Of a DNA stretch of 64,000 nt, positions 23,008 through 34,809 are shown piece after piece (position 1 is the first letter of the stretch; each line of letters starts with the position of its first letter). This DNA comes from Artocarpus heterophyllus (Eukaryota > Streptophyta > Magnoliopsida > Rosales > Moraceae), in assembly GCA_025403435.1 (NCBI GenBank), contig CM046333.1, positions 38,275,521 to 38,339,520 of the forward strand, read 5' to 3'. The translations under genes and the position numbers were made by a program. The notes below the pieces were generated by a model. It saw only the letters and a list, made by a program, of their open reading frames with translations, did not search any database and had not been told where the DNA came from.

Positions 23008-24199
23008 CTAATATCCGTCATGTCCACCATATGGTGGACGTGGAAAATATGGAAGGTCCTGCTGAAATTGGCCGGGAGGATGAAAGAAAGGAGGCGGTGG
23101 CACTTGCGTCGTTACTGGTGGTGGAGGCGTGCGCTCAGGTGGATGTCGTTGTTGAGCTTGAACTTTTACGACCCCTTTCTGTACAAAGGCCATGCGATAA
23201 TCCTCTTTGGATAGGAGAAACGCGGTTTGGACTTTGGGATTAGTTGATAGGTATTCTGTAAAATCCACGTACTAATCTGGGCCTAGGTTCATCGCATTCA
23301 TGATTGTTATGCACTGCCTCCATTCCACATCATCCGACGTGTGTTGATTTGCTGAGCTTCCACCACCATGGCCCTTACTACATCCGCGGCTGGATAGGGA
23401 CTCTGCGATGCTTTGTAAGGCAGTTGTAGCTGCATCCGAATCCACCACACCTTTGCTACGCACTGGTCTCTTCCCAATTCTCCGAGAGGTAGGAGCAATG
23501 TTGCAGGCACGTACTTCTGGTCTGCGGCCATCAAGTCCTGCCAAATGAGCAATGTATGCCCTATCGTCAGGGTTATTGATCTCATCTTGTAAGTCCATCT
23601 GATCAGTACAAACATCATGCTCGGAGTTGCTTCTCTGCGGACTACGAGCTTCAGTCAAACGAGTCGAACCTGAAGCAACCGCATGACAGCCGGTTGCAGA
23701 TTCCCTGTGAAACAATTGCGATATCAACGCCCAATTTGGCACAGCCTTGCCAATCAAGTCCTTCGCTTGGGGGTTTCGTTGGACATCGAATGATAAAAAT
23801 TATCAGTGACCAACAATCCAAAAGTGATATATATTTTGAAGAATTTAGATGGATACCAATGAAAGTAAATAAACTCATGGCTAAGAAATCATCTAGATAC
23901 GCTGCCTCGCAACGAACGGCCCCAGTTTCAGAATCCCAACCAAGGCCACTTGCATATATCAGAACGGAATATAGCTGAAAAATTTTCCTAAGTCGATTTT
24001 GCTTTTGCTTGCAACGTTCGCCATGAACACCTTTACCAAAAATTTCCTCCCCCCACCGGTCTCAATCGACTGCGGTAGGATGTCGTCCTAGGGCGGTTAT
24101 TTGATGGTCCACTAGCCTTAATAACAAAGCTCTCTCATTTTGTCGGGTCCAATTAACGGTTGCCTCATCATCATTCCTCTTCTTTTCCATCTTGCCCAT
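23008..24199 (-). pseudogene. Harbinger Myb/SANT-like accessory protein, two in-frame stops
   Basis: A start at 24199 gives MGKMEKKRNDDEATVNWTRQ, the first helix of a Myb/SANT-like DNA-binding domain. A TGA at 24064-24062 stands where the family has tryptophan (VD-stop-DRWGEE). The third helix follows: NRLRKIFQLY and YASGLGWDSETGAV. After an unclear intron near 23770-23880 the frame continues with GKAVPNWALISQLFHRESA and a Ser/Arg-rich linker. A TAG at about 23271-23269 interrupts it before the proline-rich tail. In active Harbinger and PIF elements this protein is needed with the transposase for nuclear import or end binding. It lies upstream of the transposase on the same strand. Confidence 0.8.
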
Positions 24200-25458
24200 T
24201 TTGATTCAACAGTCCATAGAGCGCGCAATAGCCAATGCATATGACATTTTGCAATGAAAAGAATGTAAAAATCTATTTAGAATAAGTGTTGAGACAGAAA
24301 TGGCTCAAACTGTAATTGCTTCATCCTTTTCACATTAGGAGCATAACTATTGTCGATTGCCACTTAAGACGTCCACAACGATGCTACGATCGATTGGTAC
24401 ACACAAGGACATGTGGAAAACAAAAGTTGCACAATGCCACAATCATGTGCATAGCCAACCGAGAGCACACTAGCATATGAAGCCCATGACAATCCACAAT
24501 AATAAAGCTTCAACCAATGTGAGGAAGCAGAATTAGTTTCATCATAGCCAGCCCTTTCTCTAGGGTCATAATGTAGTACCAGTGATCTTATCAAGTTTAA
24601 ATTCTTTTGATTAAAAAAAAACAGACAAGACAAAACGATCAGCAATGTAGGTGTCAATTGTTATAAGAACAAGTGTAAAACAAATTACAAGTACACAGTA
24701 ATGGGTTCACACGTAACATATCATAGTTCACAGTTCATTGAATACAAATAACAAAAACCAAGGCGTGTTATACACTGCAAATGACGTCTTGCACCACATG
24801 GTTTGGTTTGTGGAGAATACAACAACAGATTACAGGAAAAACCGAGAAGAGTTAAAACATTGGTATGAGAAGAGGAAAAACCGAGAGTACAGGAAATGCA
24901 TGATGCCTTCATATCATCTAATCTGTGAATCAAATTGAAGTACAAATTGCTAAAACTCAATGAATTAGTCATAATGCATATATTATTGGGTTGATTAGTT
25001 ATTAGCTTACAACAACAACACTAAAACAAAACCACCACCACCACCGCCAACAACAACAACAACAACAACAGATTAAAAAAGCAAAGGAAAGCAAATATGT
25101 ATCACTTTTTTCCAAAGAAGGAGTTCAACAGTTCATTCCATTTGGCTATGATATGGAATTGGTAGCAATTTCGTTCTAACAACTTCACAAATTATCAATC
25201 ACAGAAGGTAATAACACATCAGGATATATGTCAACAGAGATAATCTCTCGTCTAAAGGACCTGTTTCAAGCCATTGAAAATGTTGAACCAAAACAACAAG
25301 AAAGAACATCAATGGATTAGTTCAACATGGTTTGAACTGATAGATGTACTAGAGAACCGTGAACTACTGCATCAGCCAAAGAACAAAAGCAATTGGAGAA
25401 ATGAAAGAAATCAGTGGATCATTCTCAGCCGTTCCAACATTCTGAGTAACCGTATTAA

Positions 25459-25953
25459 CTAGGGATGCCGATTATAAAGACGAACCCAAACTCCGGAGAG
25501 CTCAAAGAAATAAAAACGAAAAAAATAGAAATCTACATCCAACAAAAACAGAGGAACATACCAACCATAAGTTAACAGAGCATTGCAATATCCCCAAACT
25601 CGTATAAAGACAAGATCCAGAAAAAACAAGAACAAGAAAAAGAGGATTTGAGGTCGAATACTTACCGTGTTTGAGGCAACGGATGATTGGGTAGACTCCG
25701 GCTGAATATCGGCAACTCGCGAGGACACTGGTCGCCTACTCCGATTCAAACAACGATAACACCTCAATAATGGTCGGTGGGCCCGATATGGTCTATGGTG
25801 GGCAGATCTATATCGACGGAGAAGACGACCGAGTTGAGGGCCGAAGCTCTCACGGTGGGGAACGATGGTCGCCGTTTCGACAGAGAGAGAGTGACAGGGA
25901 AGAGAGAGAGACGCAGAGAGAGCTTTTGCAGAAAATGGTGGGTTTCCAACCAT
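25459..25953 (-). other. Possible 5' leader exon of the Harbinger transcript
   Basis: Near the right end of the element an open minus-strand stretch is followed at 25666/25665 by a consensus splice donor (CACG|GTAAGTATT). It contains CTCTCTC-rich sequence (GAGAGAG on plus). Its composition differs from the coding exons, so I read it as untranslated leader rather than protein. No protein family was recognised. Confidence 0.35.
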
Positions 25954-26450
25954 ACATGCTCAGTTGGGGGATTTATTGCAAATCCCTCAACGGTAAAAAA
26001 TATTGGGTGAAGAAATTGCAGAGAATCTCTGCGAAGAGAAGGGAATCACGCGAGTCATGCTCAGAGGCATACCACTGTTCTTCAGTAATTGGAGTCCCAA
26101 GAAAACAAGGGGGAGCTAAACTCGAGAACTGGAGTGGAGAACCCAAAAAATGATTCAAATACCTCACACACCAAACGAGGACTTTGAGGACTTGTAATAC
26201 CCGAGTAGGGTTTTGAGTTAAGTGAGTTATAAAAATCATGCTACCAAACAGGCCCTAAAAGTTATCATTTGACATTAAATCATTATTTGGCATGATGGTA
26301 ACAAGTGCAATAAGAAAGCTTGCTTAGGTGCAAGGCTCGAATCTTTAAACCTGTAAAATTATAAAATTTTCCAAACCCGAGTATGATTTTGAGACACATG
26401 GATGTTTTAGACATTTCATGATAGAATTGTCCCAAATATATGTCGTTCTA

Positions 26451-26460
26451 GGCGGGAAAA
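26451..26460 (-). promoter_or_regulatory. E2F-type site upstream of RPA2 (distal)
   Basis: GGCGGGAAAA on plus is TTTTCCCGCC on minus, which fits the plant E2F consensus WTTSSCSS. It lies 165 bp before the RPA2 start codon. E2F control of replication genes is well established. Confidence 0.7.
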
Positions 26461-26472
26461 ATACATCAACTT

Positions 26473-26482
26473 GGCGGGAAAA
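26473..26482 (-). promoter_or_regulatory. E2F-type site upstream of RPA2 (proximal)
   Basis: A second GGCGGGAAAA lies 22 bp (about two helical turns) after the first and is identical over ten bases. Confidence 0.7.
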
Positions 26483-26615
26483 CCGTCTGAATTGTCCCGA
26501 GCGAAACACGTTAAAACTCCTCCGAAATCTTTCTTTTATTTTTGCTGACTCTCTCTCCTACATCAAATCGAGATTCCTCAACCAATTTCTCACTTTCGTT
26601 CCAGGGTTTCTAAAG

Positions 26616-29600
26616 ATGTTCTCCTCTAGCCAGTCCGATCCCTCCTCCGCTTTCTCCGGCGGCGGCTTCATGTCTTCGCAGTCAACTCAGCCCAACGACG
26701 CCGCTCCGTCTCCGGCAAAGGTGAGCCCCTTCCTAGCTTCTTTAAAATTCACATTTCTCCTGTTTGGCTTCCGAGAAAGTGCTGGAAAGTGGATACTGAA
26801 GAATAGGAAAAGGAACGTGATGAAAAAGAGTGGGAGAAAAATGAAATCAACTGACATATGTATGTCAATTTAAAGTTTTTATTTTGAGAAATGAAAACCA
26901 TAGATCGTCTGCTATATTCTGATACGATTCGCAATTAATTTCTCAATTATTTTGTTTTTTTAATTGTTGAATTAGGTATTTTGATTGTAGTTTCTAACAG
27001 ATCCCAGAGAGAGTAATTTTTTCCCTCGTTACCCTCGCTGAAAGCATGATATATAAGTTTATTTTCTAGTTCTAATAATTTGTTTTTCATTGTAATCACA
27101 GGGTCGCGAAACTCATAGGTTGATTCCGGTGACTGTGAAGCAAATAAGCGAGGCATATCATTCTGGCGATGAAAAAGCAAACTTTGTGATTAATGGCGTT
27201 GAAGCTGCTAATGTATACAATTTATCTGCTTGCTGGAAAACTATTATTATTTTCCTTTTTTTGGTGTGCTATAGTTTAAAATCCGTAAAGATTATGAATT
27301 ACCATATCGAAGATATTTGTGTTTCATCCTATTTTTGACTCCTGGCTTCTTTAGGTTACTCTGGTTGGGATGGTTTTCGACAAAACAGAGAGAAATACCG
27401 ATGTCAGTTTTTTCCTCGATGATGGAACAGGACGAATCAGCTGCAGAAGATGGTAATGTTTACAGTTTTGCAAAATTTGATTTTCCCAATAGAATTGCAT
27501 ATTGTTCAGAATTTACCTATGCTTCTTCTTTTGCTTGTTAAGAGTTCAAGTTTGACGCAATTTGGACTATATGAGCCAAAAAGGCGCTTCCCTTATGTAA
27601 TCCAATAATGTTAGTGCAGTCATGAATGTAACTGGACATACATTAGATGCAACGATGAACTATATGCATATGGGAATGCAATCTAGGAATACTTGGATAG
27701 TTTGTGTCAAGCAGAATACTTCTTAAAACTATGTTTGATTTGTTATCAGGGTGAATGAGAGTTTTGATGCAAAGGAAATGGAAGGAATACAGTTAAGTTT
27801 CCTGTCCTTTTTTACTAATGTTTGTATTAAAGGCTAAGTTTTAATATTAATGCATTATGGGGTTTTTCTGATCTGTATTTTGTTTGGTAATAGAGATGGC
27901 ATGTATGTTCGTGTAAATGGGCATTTGAAAATCTTTCAAGGTAACCGACAATTAGGCGCTTTCTCTGTGAGGTATGGTCCTAACAGTAACTTCCCTTTTT
28001 TAAGAAAGAGAGTTTTTGTTATTATGGATTTATTTTGTCAAATTTTCTCAAATGTTGCCCTGTGAAGTTGTTGGTGCCAGATATTACTATGGATATTTTT
28101 GGAATTGTATAACCAAGGATATCAATTTAATTTGCCGTTAGTATACGGTGCTATTCTTGCATAAGGCCATCTTTTTAAATGGTGTTATTTGTAGCTAAAA
28201 ATGGTTCGGTAGTTTATTGCCTCAAGTATGGCATTTTGGTGACCTGCATAAGCAATTGTAATAACTTGAGTCATGTTTCAACTGCACAAGACATTGTTTA
28301 AGGCACGACTGTAATAGCAAACTACTTGTTGAGTCAGATTGAGAGCACATTTGTCTGGACATAAGGGCTAAAGTAGGAGGTTTACTAGCTGCTTTAGATT
28401 TCAATAAAAATCTAGAAAAAATATTGTGCACCTATTTGAATGGAAGTATGATAATGTAGTTTTTGAATGTTTGTAACTTCATATGTCTTATCCTTTTTTT
28501 TCCTCCCCCCAAAAGCATATAAAAAGGGCAAAGCATATAAAAAGGGGAACAAGAATGGAAAAGAATTGTACTGTCTGAATCGTGTATTGTCAAATGTACA
28601 GGAAGGGGTATTTGTACGTGTAAAATGTATATCATATTCAAAATTTAAATCAGTGAGTTATCTACAATTCGGGATTAGTCATGTGTACACTAATTCCATA
28701 ATTGCAGCAACGATAACACTTATCACCTTTTGCACGGAAGTTGTTACAGCTAAACTTTCCCCCCTCTGTTCTAGTGAATTTCCCATTTTTCTTCCAGATA
28801 GAGATTTTGGTTTTTTCTTTTTAAGCTGAAAATAAGAATCATAAAATCATTGTAGGGTTCTAACTTGGAAGCCCATGGTGAAAAATAAAAGCCTTTTGAA
28901 TTTCTTGCTTGTCTATTCTGCTTGTTTTAGTACATGACAATGTCTAACTTTTTTTTCCCGTGTGTTTCAGGCCTGTAACAAAATTTGATGAAATTTCGTT
29001 TCACTTTATTGAATGCATCCATAACTACTTGCAGAGTTCCAAATCTCAGGTACTTAAGTCAAACGTGTGACATTGTGCGCTTGTAATATACTAATGCATG
29101 AACGCCTTATCTTCAGTATGACTATGCATATTAAGGGGATGCTAGATTTATCGTCTTTTGTTTCTAAAAGTTAAACGAAGGATGAGGATCTTCTCAATTC
29201 GTTGCTTAATGGAGATCCCCGTCATCATGTCACTCTAAAAACTTAAGAATGAAAGTGAACTATGCAACAAAGCAGGCTGTAAATTTATGTTAAATAATAT
29301 AGGTTTATGAATTATGTTCATCTATCTTGTGTCCTTCTATTAAGAAATTGATATTCTTGTTCTGATTGAAGCATCAAGGAAATTCGGTCACTCAGTCCCA
29401 GCCTGCAGATGCATCTTTGAGCACTCCTGTGAGAAGCGGAACGAATGGATATCAGACAGCCTCAGTAAGTCATGTATGAGTTCTGGACAACAATGTTTCT
29501 TATTTTCACCATATTGCTGTCAACGAGTAGGTTTGAGTTTGACACATGTATTTCATATTCTTTCTTATAGTTATCTGGGCAGATTAGTTTCGATGGACAA

Positions 29601-30110
29601 AAGGGCTGTGACCAGTTGATCCTTGACTATCTGCAGCTGCCTTCAAGCAGGTAATAAGTTTTGCTTTAATCTTCACTTTTTGGTTCATCAGCATTTCCCT
29701 GTTTAGTGTAAGATGGCTTAGCTGTCACTAAGTTGCTAATGCCAAGCTTTAGGTTTAATATGCAATGACAATTCTGCTTGTCAGAATTTTCTCATGTTAG
29801 TTTACTTTCTTTCTTGAAAGCACCTGCTCTAAACTTACTGGGCGGCTGTTTCTTGATTGTAGCGTGAAGGAAAAGGGGATACATAGAGATGAACTTAGCC
29901 AACAGCTAAAAATTCCTGTGGAGAAAATAATGTATTCTCTCTCTCTTGTTTTTCTATTTACATTTTCGTTGGGGCATACTTCATGCAGAGAGAAAAATCT
30001 AAATTCATAAACTCTCACTTTTCGGTACCAGGGAATCAATTAGATCTCTGGAGGATGAAGGTTTGATATATTCCACAATTGATGAGTTTCACTTCAAATC
30101 AGCTGCATAA
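26616..30110 (+). CDS. RPA2: Replication protein A 32 kDa subunit (RPA32/RPA2)
   Basis: Ten exons: 26616-26720, 27102-27212, 27355-27452, 27750-27791, 27894-27971, 28971-29049, 29372-29464, 29571-29650, 29863-29931 and 30032-30110. All introns are GT..AG and phases agree; the CDS is 834 nt, 277 residues, normal for the family. The N-terminus is Ser/Gly-rich (MFSSSQSDPSSAFSGGGF), the region phosphorylated in other eukaryotes. The OB fold follows (about residues 40-175): LIPVTVKQI, TLVGMVFDKTERNTDVSF, DDGTGRI, and RVNGHLKIFQGNRQL. A flexible linker leads to the C-terminal winged helix (about 205-277): KGIHRDELSQQLKIPVEKI and SLEDEGLIYSTIDEFHFK. RPA32 is the middle subunit of the trimer that coats single-stranded DNA in replication, repair and recombination. 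No lesion is seen. Confidence 0.97.
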
Positions 30111-30749
30111 GGTTTGATAATCTACAGGAATATCACCTCAGCTTGGAGTACTTTTCAGAATGCCGTTACTGTATATTTCGTTCTACTGTTTTGAACAGGC
30201 AATCTCTATTTTATGTGTTTTTCAAGGCAGTTCTAGTAGTAGATATATAGTTGGAAGTTGGAACCAATCTTTTTTTTTTTGCCTAGAATGGTTAGAACTA
30301 AACTTGTATGCTAGTTTGGTGAACTGAAGCAGCATCTGTTTTGATCTGTTCAATGTTAAAGATTTTCTTACTTCCCTTAAAAATTGAGAGTAAACTTAAA
30401 CGGCTTAGTCCCAAACCCTTTGGAGTTTATTTACGACAAAATTCTAATATTTTGGTTTTTTTTTGGCTAGTACTAATATTTTGTATTTGGTTGAGTGAAT
30501 TTCATCATTCGGCAAGTGAAGTCAATGTTCAAAACGGATTAGGTTAGGGTATTTATATCGGAATTAAAGAGTAGGCTTCTGTGTTTTATCGCTTTTATCT
30601 TGTGGGCATTACTAGCATTACTATTTATGGTCATTGGTGATGAATAACGTAGAATTGGGTCTCATAGTAATTTTAATATGCTACTAAATATATGGTGATT
30701 ATATTAATGGTGACAACAAAGTATTTTTTATATCTAATGGCATGATAAT
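30111..30749. other. 3' flank of RPA2
   Basis: It contains the RPA2 3' untranslated region; TGTATATTTCG and TTTTATGTG are possible polyadenylation signals at about 30170-30220. No other feature was recognised. Confidence 0.4.
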
Positions 30750-31669
30750 TGTTGGGGTGTAATCTCGTTTGTCGATCTTTGTTGTACACGCGTCGCCTAG
30801 GTCGAGCATGTAATAGTTACTATAGATAGATTTAAAAATATTCATGACGCTTACTAAGAGAGGAGGTGACATGTTTTGAGTCACTTATAATAAGAGGAGT
30901 TAGTGAGCTTTATAATGGCCATTCTAAGAGACCCAAATACTCTACGTCATCAATTAGGAGCTTGCATGATACACGTAATCTATTAAGAGCTTGCACGGTA
31001 TATGTCATCTACCATAAGGTTGCATGGTACATATCATCTATATGTAGATGTCATGTGGTTTATGTCACCTTCTAGAAGCCTATGTATTTAATGTAGGCCG
31101 TACATTGCAGAGTTGACATACTCTATGACCTGTTACTTTAAATCTATCAAAGATTACCTGAGATCTTGTTTATCCAAGTCATATCATAGAGGATCTTATT
31201 GAAATTTTGGTCATCCTTATTGAGATGATGCGTATCGGAGAGTCTTATTCAAATTCAAATCAATGATCTCGGGAGGATATGAATCAATTTCGGGTATGCG
31301 TCCACATGCAAGATATGAGGAGTACATTTGAAATTCAAGTGTAAAGATCAAGTTGGATCATGCAACTCGCCTAGGGTGAGCCTACTTTATAAATAAGGTG
31401 TGGTATCATTCAACATGAACACATAACCACCTGGCTATTAGCTTTCACTTTCTTGCCATTCTAGGTACTTTGATCTTTGATCTTTGAATAGTGAAACTCT
31501 ACTTTCGTGATGGATGTAGCTTTCATATTGAGGGTGAACCACGCTAAATTTTGATGTTCTTATTTACTTTTTGCACTTTGCTTTTTGCTTACTCGTAAGA
31601 CTTATTGACGTGACAATCAATCGACCATTAACCCTACTAACAAATAGATTATAGATTTCATCGTCTACA
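30750..31669 (+). repeat. LTR of a Ty3/gypsy (Tat-like) element
   Basis: It begins TGTTGGGGTGTAATC and ends CATCGTCTACA, 920 bp. A TATA box (TTATAAATAAGG) lies near 31389. It is followed by TTTGGCACCTACCGTG, which resembles the TTTGGCGCC-type primer-binding site of Tat/Athila-group gypsy elements. No 3' partner LTR is present in the window. Confidence 0.7.
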
Positions 31670-31737
31670 GTTTGGCACCTACCGTGTACTAATAGCTAAC
31701 TATTCATACATTCGTGATCCAGCCTCCGACAACCAGA

Positions 31738-32310
31738 TGAATGAAGACAATGCCAATCTAGTCAATACTGAAACAAAGAATGACATTGAGTTTAATGAGC
31801 AGTTGAATGATCGACTCATCGCGGAGTTGATCTAAAAGCAAGAAGCAACTGAAAAGTGGATCGTTGATTTGCTTGTCGAGAACCAGAAGCTATGGTCTCG
31901 GGTAAGCACAACCCTTACCTTTACCACCAATACATTACCTAACGTCTCCACTCATAAGGGAGTAATCTTTCCACTACAACTATCGAAACGCCTTCTTTAG
32001 GTGTAGGCCACATGGTTCCCACCTACACACCATACAACCCTATTCATTAGATGCAATAGTTCATGTCAATGATGACCCCCTCGGAGCAGCCCCTCAAAGA
32101 GCAGATCCTCAATGCCAACTTCTACCTTTGGCGCTGTAACCCAAACAAATCAACACTCCATGTTCCTGCCGCATGTCACGCCGCCTCCACCAGGCACCTT
32201 TGCCTGGAGCCATGAATCTGGAGTCAGTTATAAATAAAGCCGTGAACAACAGCGTCAAGGCAATGGAGAGGCGGATTTTCTACAATAGTGGAAAGTAGGT
32301 ATTTTTTTTA
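31738..32310 (+). pseudogene. Gypsy gag N-terminal fragment
   Basis: The first frame reads MNEDNANLVNTETKND and QATEKWIVDLLVENQKLWSR, a charged and probably coiled segment, with a TAA at about 31833. Later frames have proline-rich HVTPPPPGTFAW. The element is cut off near 32310; no pol is found. Confidence 0.5.
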
Positions 32311-32814
32311 CATCGAGGACGAACAGTTATAAATTGTGTTTTTTTCTTTTATGATTTTTATTGCTTTCATAATATAAATTATGCCTTCTAATTCTTAACA
32401 CTCATTAGTAACCTCTATGCAAGGCCTAGCTAGCTAGTAGCTTTTATTATTTTTCAGTCTTTAATCCAATATATTGCATAAATCATAGTATAGTACAAGG
32501 TAAAGTTCCTTCTAATTCATTTTCTCTATCTTTAATCCTAAGACCTAGGTATTAGCACTTCCAAGACTAGCCTATCCTTCATATTACCAACTTTTTTTTA
32601 ATTAAAAGGATATATCATTAATCTAAAAGTGACAAAATTATGAGAGAAAGAGTAAAATAGCATATTTAGGTTAAAACTTAATAAATAACATCATAATTTT
32701 AAAATATGTAGTATATAGCATTTCATGAGAAATTGAGAACAAAAATCCTAAAATACCCTCACCTCTTTCTCCTCTATATCTCTCACTCTCCTCCCTCACT
32801 ACCACTACCAATGG
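32311..32814. other. Intergenic, AT-rich, no recognised feature
   Basis: No gene, terminal repeat or RNA was recognised. A purine/pyrimidine-rich stretch with CTCTC/CCTCCC lies at 32758-32805, just before the tandem repeat. Confidence 0.35.
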
Positions 32815-33360
32815 TTGGAAATAGTAATAACCTTGCAATGCTGTATTACCGTGTAAACACAAAAATTCACAAGCTATCGTCAGACAGTCGGTGGCTGAAA
32901 AATACAATATTAGCCTGGTAACAGTGTATTACCATGTAAATATAAAAATTTTACTGGCGACTTCGTTGACCGAAAAATACAGTATTAACCTGATAATACT
33001 TTATTATTGTGTAGATATAAAAGTTCACCAGTGATTTCGTCAGTGGCCAGGAATATAGTAATAACCTGATAATATTGTATTACCGTGTATATATGAAAAT
33101 TCACTAGCGACTTCGCTAGACCATTGGCGGCTGAGACATATAATATTATCATGGTAATATTGTATTATCGTGTAAATACAAAAATTCATTTGTGACTTCA
33201 TCGAACCATCAGTAGCTGAAAAATATAACATTAATATAGTAATACTGTATTATGGTATAAATACAAATATTCACCAGTGAATTAGTTGGACCGACGATGG
33301 ACGGAAAAAACAGTATTAACCTGATAATATTGAATGTTAAATGCAAAAATTTACCGACAA
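32815..33360 (+). repeat. Tandem repeat, ~85-bp period, seven diverged units
   Basis: The phrase TGTATTACCGTGTAAATA..AAAATTCACCAG recurs at about 32841, 32926, 32999, 33076, 33161, 33246 and 33330 (steps of 73 to 85 bp). Each is followed by a GCGACTTCGT-like block and GGCTGAAAAATA(C/T)AATATTA. The units are diverged by substitutions and short deletions. Confidence 0.75.
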
Positions 33361-34103
33361 GGTTATGGACATCATCGACACCGATAATGTTGCTGACGAC
33401 CAAGAAATACTATATTTACATAGAAATATAATATCTCCATGTAAATAAAATACTTTACAAGCAACTTTGCTGGACTTCATTGGCATCAACAAAGTCACTG
33501 TTGGCCAAAAAAATCACATTTCGATGCAAATGTTTTGCTTTTACAAAAAAAAAAAAAAAATCACCATAGACCATATAATACACAAAAAGAAAACCTATAT
33601 ACATTTACTCAAAAAAAATTAAATAAAAAACCTATGCCACAAAGTAGCCGCTGACCACCACTGCATGCCATCACCATCGCACATCTGATGTCACCACCAC
33701 CACAGATGGACTGGTCCCAGACTTCGATCTACAAAACCTTAGCAAAGTTGAGCTCCTTCATTGTCATGAACGTTATCGTCCGTTGCTCAATTCATGTATT
33801 CGGTGCTAAATTCTTCTCCGAAAAAATAGCTCCTCAGCACAAATTTGACGGAGCAACTTTTGAGTTATGCCTCGAGCTTCGATGGTGTTGTTTCTCAGTT
33901 TCTTCGGTGAAGAAAGAATCGCTCTAGTGGTCGTTTCTGCTTCTCAAGGTTGCAAACTTCTATCGTGACAAAGATTCTCACGATCTCAAGATCTATATTG
34001 GTTCGGTAGTTGTGTCTGGCTCTGTCGACGTTTGATGTCGACTACTTGACTAGATGGTGAGGACCACAGTTGTAGACAGTGGATCTATAATCAAATATAA
34101 AAA
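33361..34103. other. Intergenic, no recognised gene
   Basis: At 33361-33530 faint remnants of the 85-bp repeat remain. A (CA)/(CAC)-rich patch is at 33650-33705. No conserved coding frame was recognised. Confidence 0.35.
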
Positions 34104-34809
34104 TGTTAATTTGGATCGTTTGAATTTTGTTCAAGGAATTTGAGCCTTCAAATCACCGTTAATTGGACCTACTAGCTCAAGTAAATGTGCAAGATCAAAT
34201 TGTAATAGATAGAATAAAATAATGCTGTAAAAATAAAAATACCACACGTAGAATTTATAGTGGTTCACTCTATTAAAAGAGCTGCGTCCACTCTGCTTCA
34301 CTATAATATGATTTCTGGGTATAGATTACAAGAGAGCATAAAGAAAAGATGAGAATTCAATTCAGCAAAGTTTTTGTATATATCCCCCCTCACAATAAAG
34401 AAGCTATTCCTTTATATAGAGCAGGGATGAGCCCCACCTCCAACCGTCTGACGGAGTAGAATGATGCATTGTGGGTAACCGCAATAGTAGGACACGTGGC
34501 GACGTGTAATATGCTGCAAGAATCATGCTTTTCCTACTTTCCGGTTTATGATCAGACGTGTAAGTAACCACTACTTTGTGTTGATAACTGTCACCTCGTG
34601 GCGATTGATCCAGTTAGACACTTAGAGAGGAGTCATTTTCCTTCCACAATGGATGCACTACGGATACAAGCGAGATCGAGCCGATCGAATGAAATGAACG
34701 ATTCACACTTCTCATATCGACTAACTCAATTCAATCTATTCGACCCATTTGACAATTGGGCCGTCTGGGCCTGTAGGTAATTTGGGCTTGGCCAAATTGT
34801 ACCCCAACA
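34104..34809 (-). repeat. LTR, minus strand, possibly solo
   Basis: On the minus strand it begins TGTTGGGGTACAATTTGG and ends CCAAATTAACA, about 706 bp. CTATATAAAGG near 34420 is a likely TATA box, followed by a repeat-region-like segment with GAACCACTATAAATTC. No primer-binding site or internal domain follows, and no target duplication was found, so it may be a solo or truncated LTR. Confidence 0.5.

Larger units (their letters stand above)
20399..26255 (-). mobile_element. PIF/Harbinger transposon with both genes, 5.86 kb
   Basis: The left end starts GGGCCCGTTTGGTAG and the right end, reverse complemented, starts GGGCCTGTTTGGTAG. TAA flanks both sides (20396-20398 and 26256-26258), the TWA duplication of this superfamily. 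The element carries the two expected genes on the minus strand: a Myb/SANT-like protein (24199-23008) upstream of a DDE transposase (22504-21062). Each has in-frame stops but otherwise keeps its length and introns, so this looks like a recently inactivated autonomous copy. It ends about 360 bp before the RPA32 start codon. Confidence 0.9.

Noticed and set aside
25764..26239. Open frames on plus and minus near the Harbinger right end
   Set aside because: They overlap each other and the element's end; composition is GA-repeat driven and no protein family is recognised.
20399..26255. Harbinger genes annotated as active host genes
   Set aside because: They are bounded by transposon ends with TAA duplication and contain in-frame stops; DDE and Myb/SANT-like pairs are standard for PIF/Harbinger.
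32815..33360. Regularly spaced repeats as a CRISPR array
   Set aside because: The window is plant nuclear DNA, the whole ~85-bp unit is repeated, and there are no unique spacers.
34104..34809. Solo LTR with confirmed target duplication
   Set aside because: The 5-bp flanks do not match for any border I tried, so only an LTR of uncertain status is reported.
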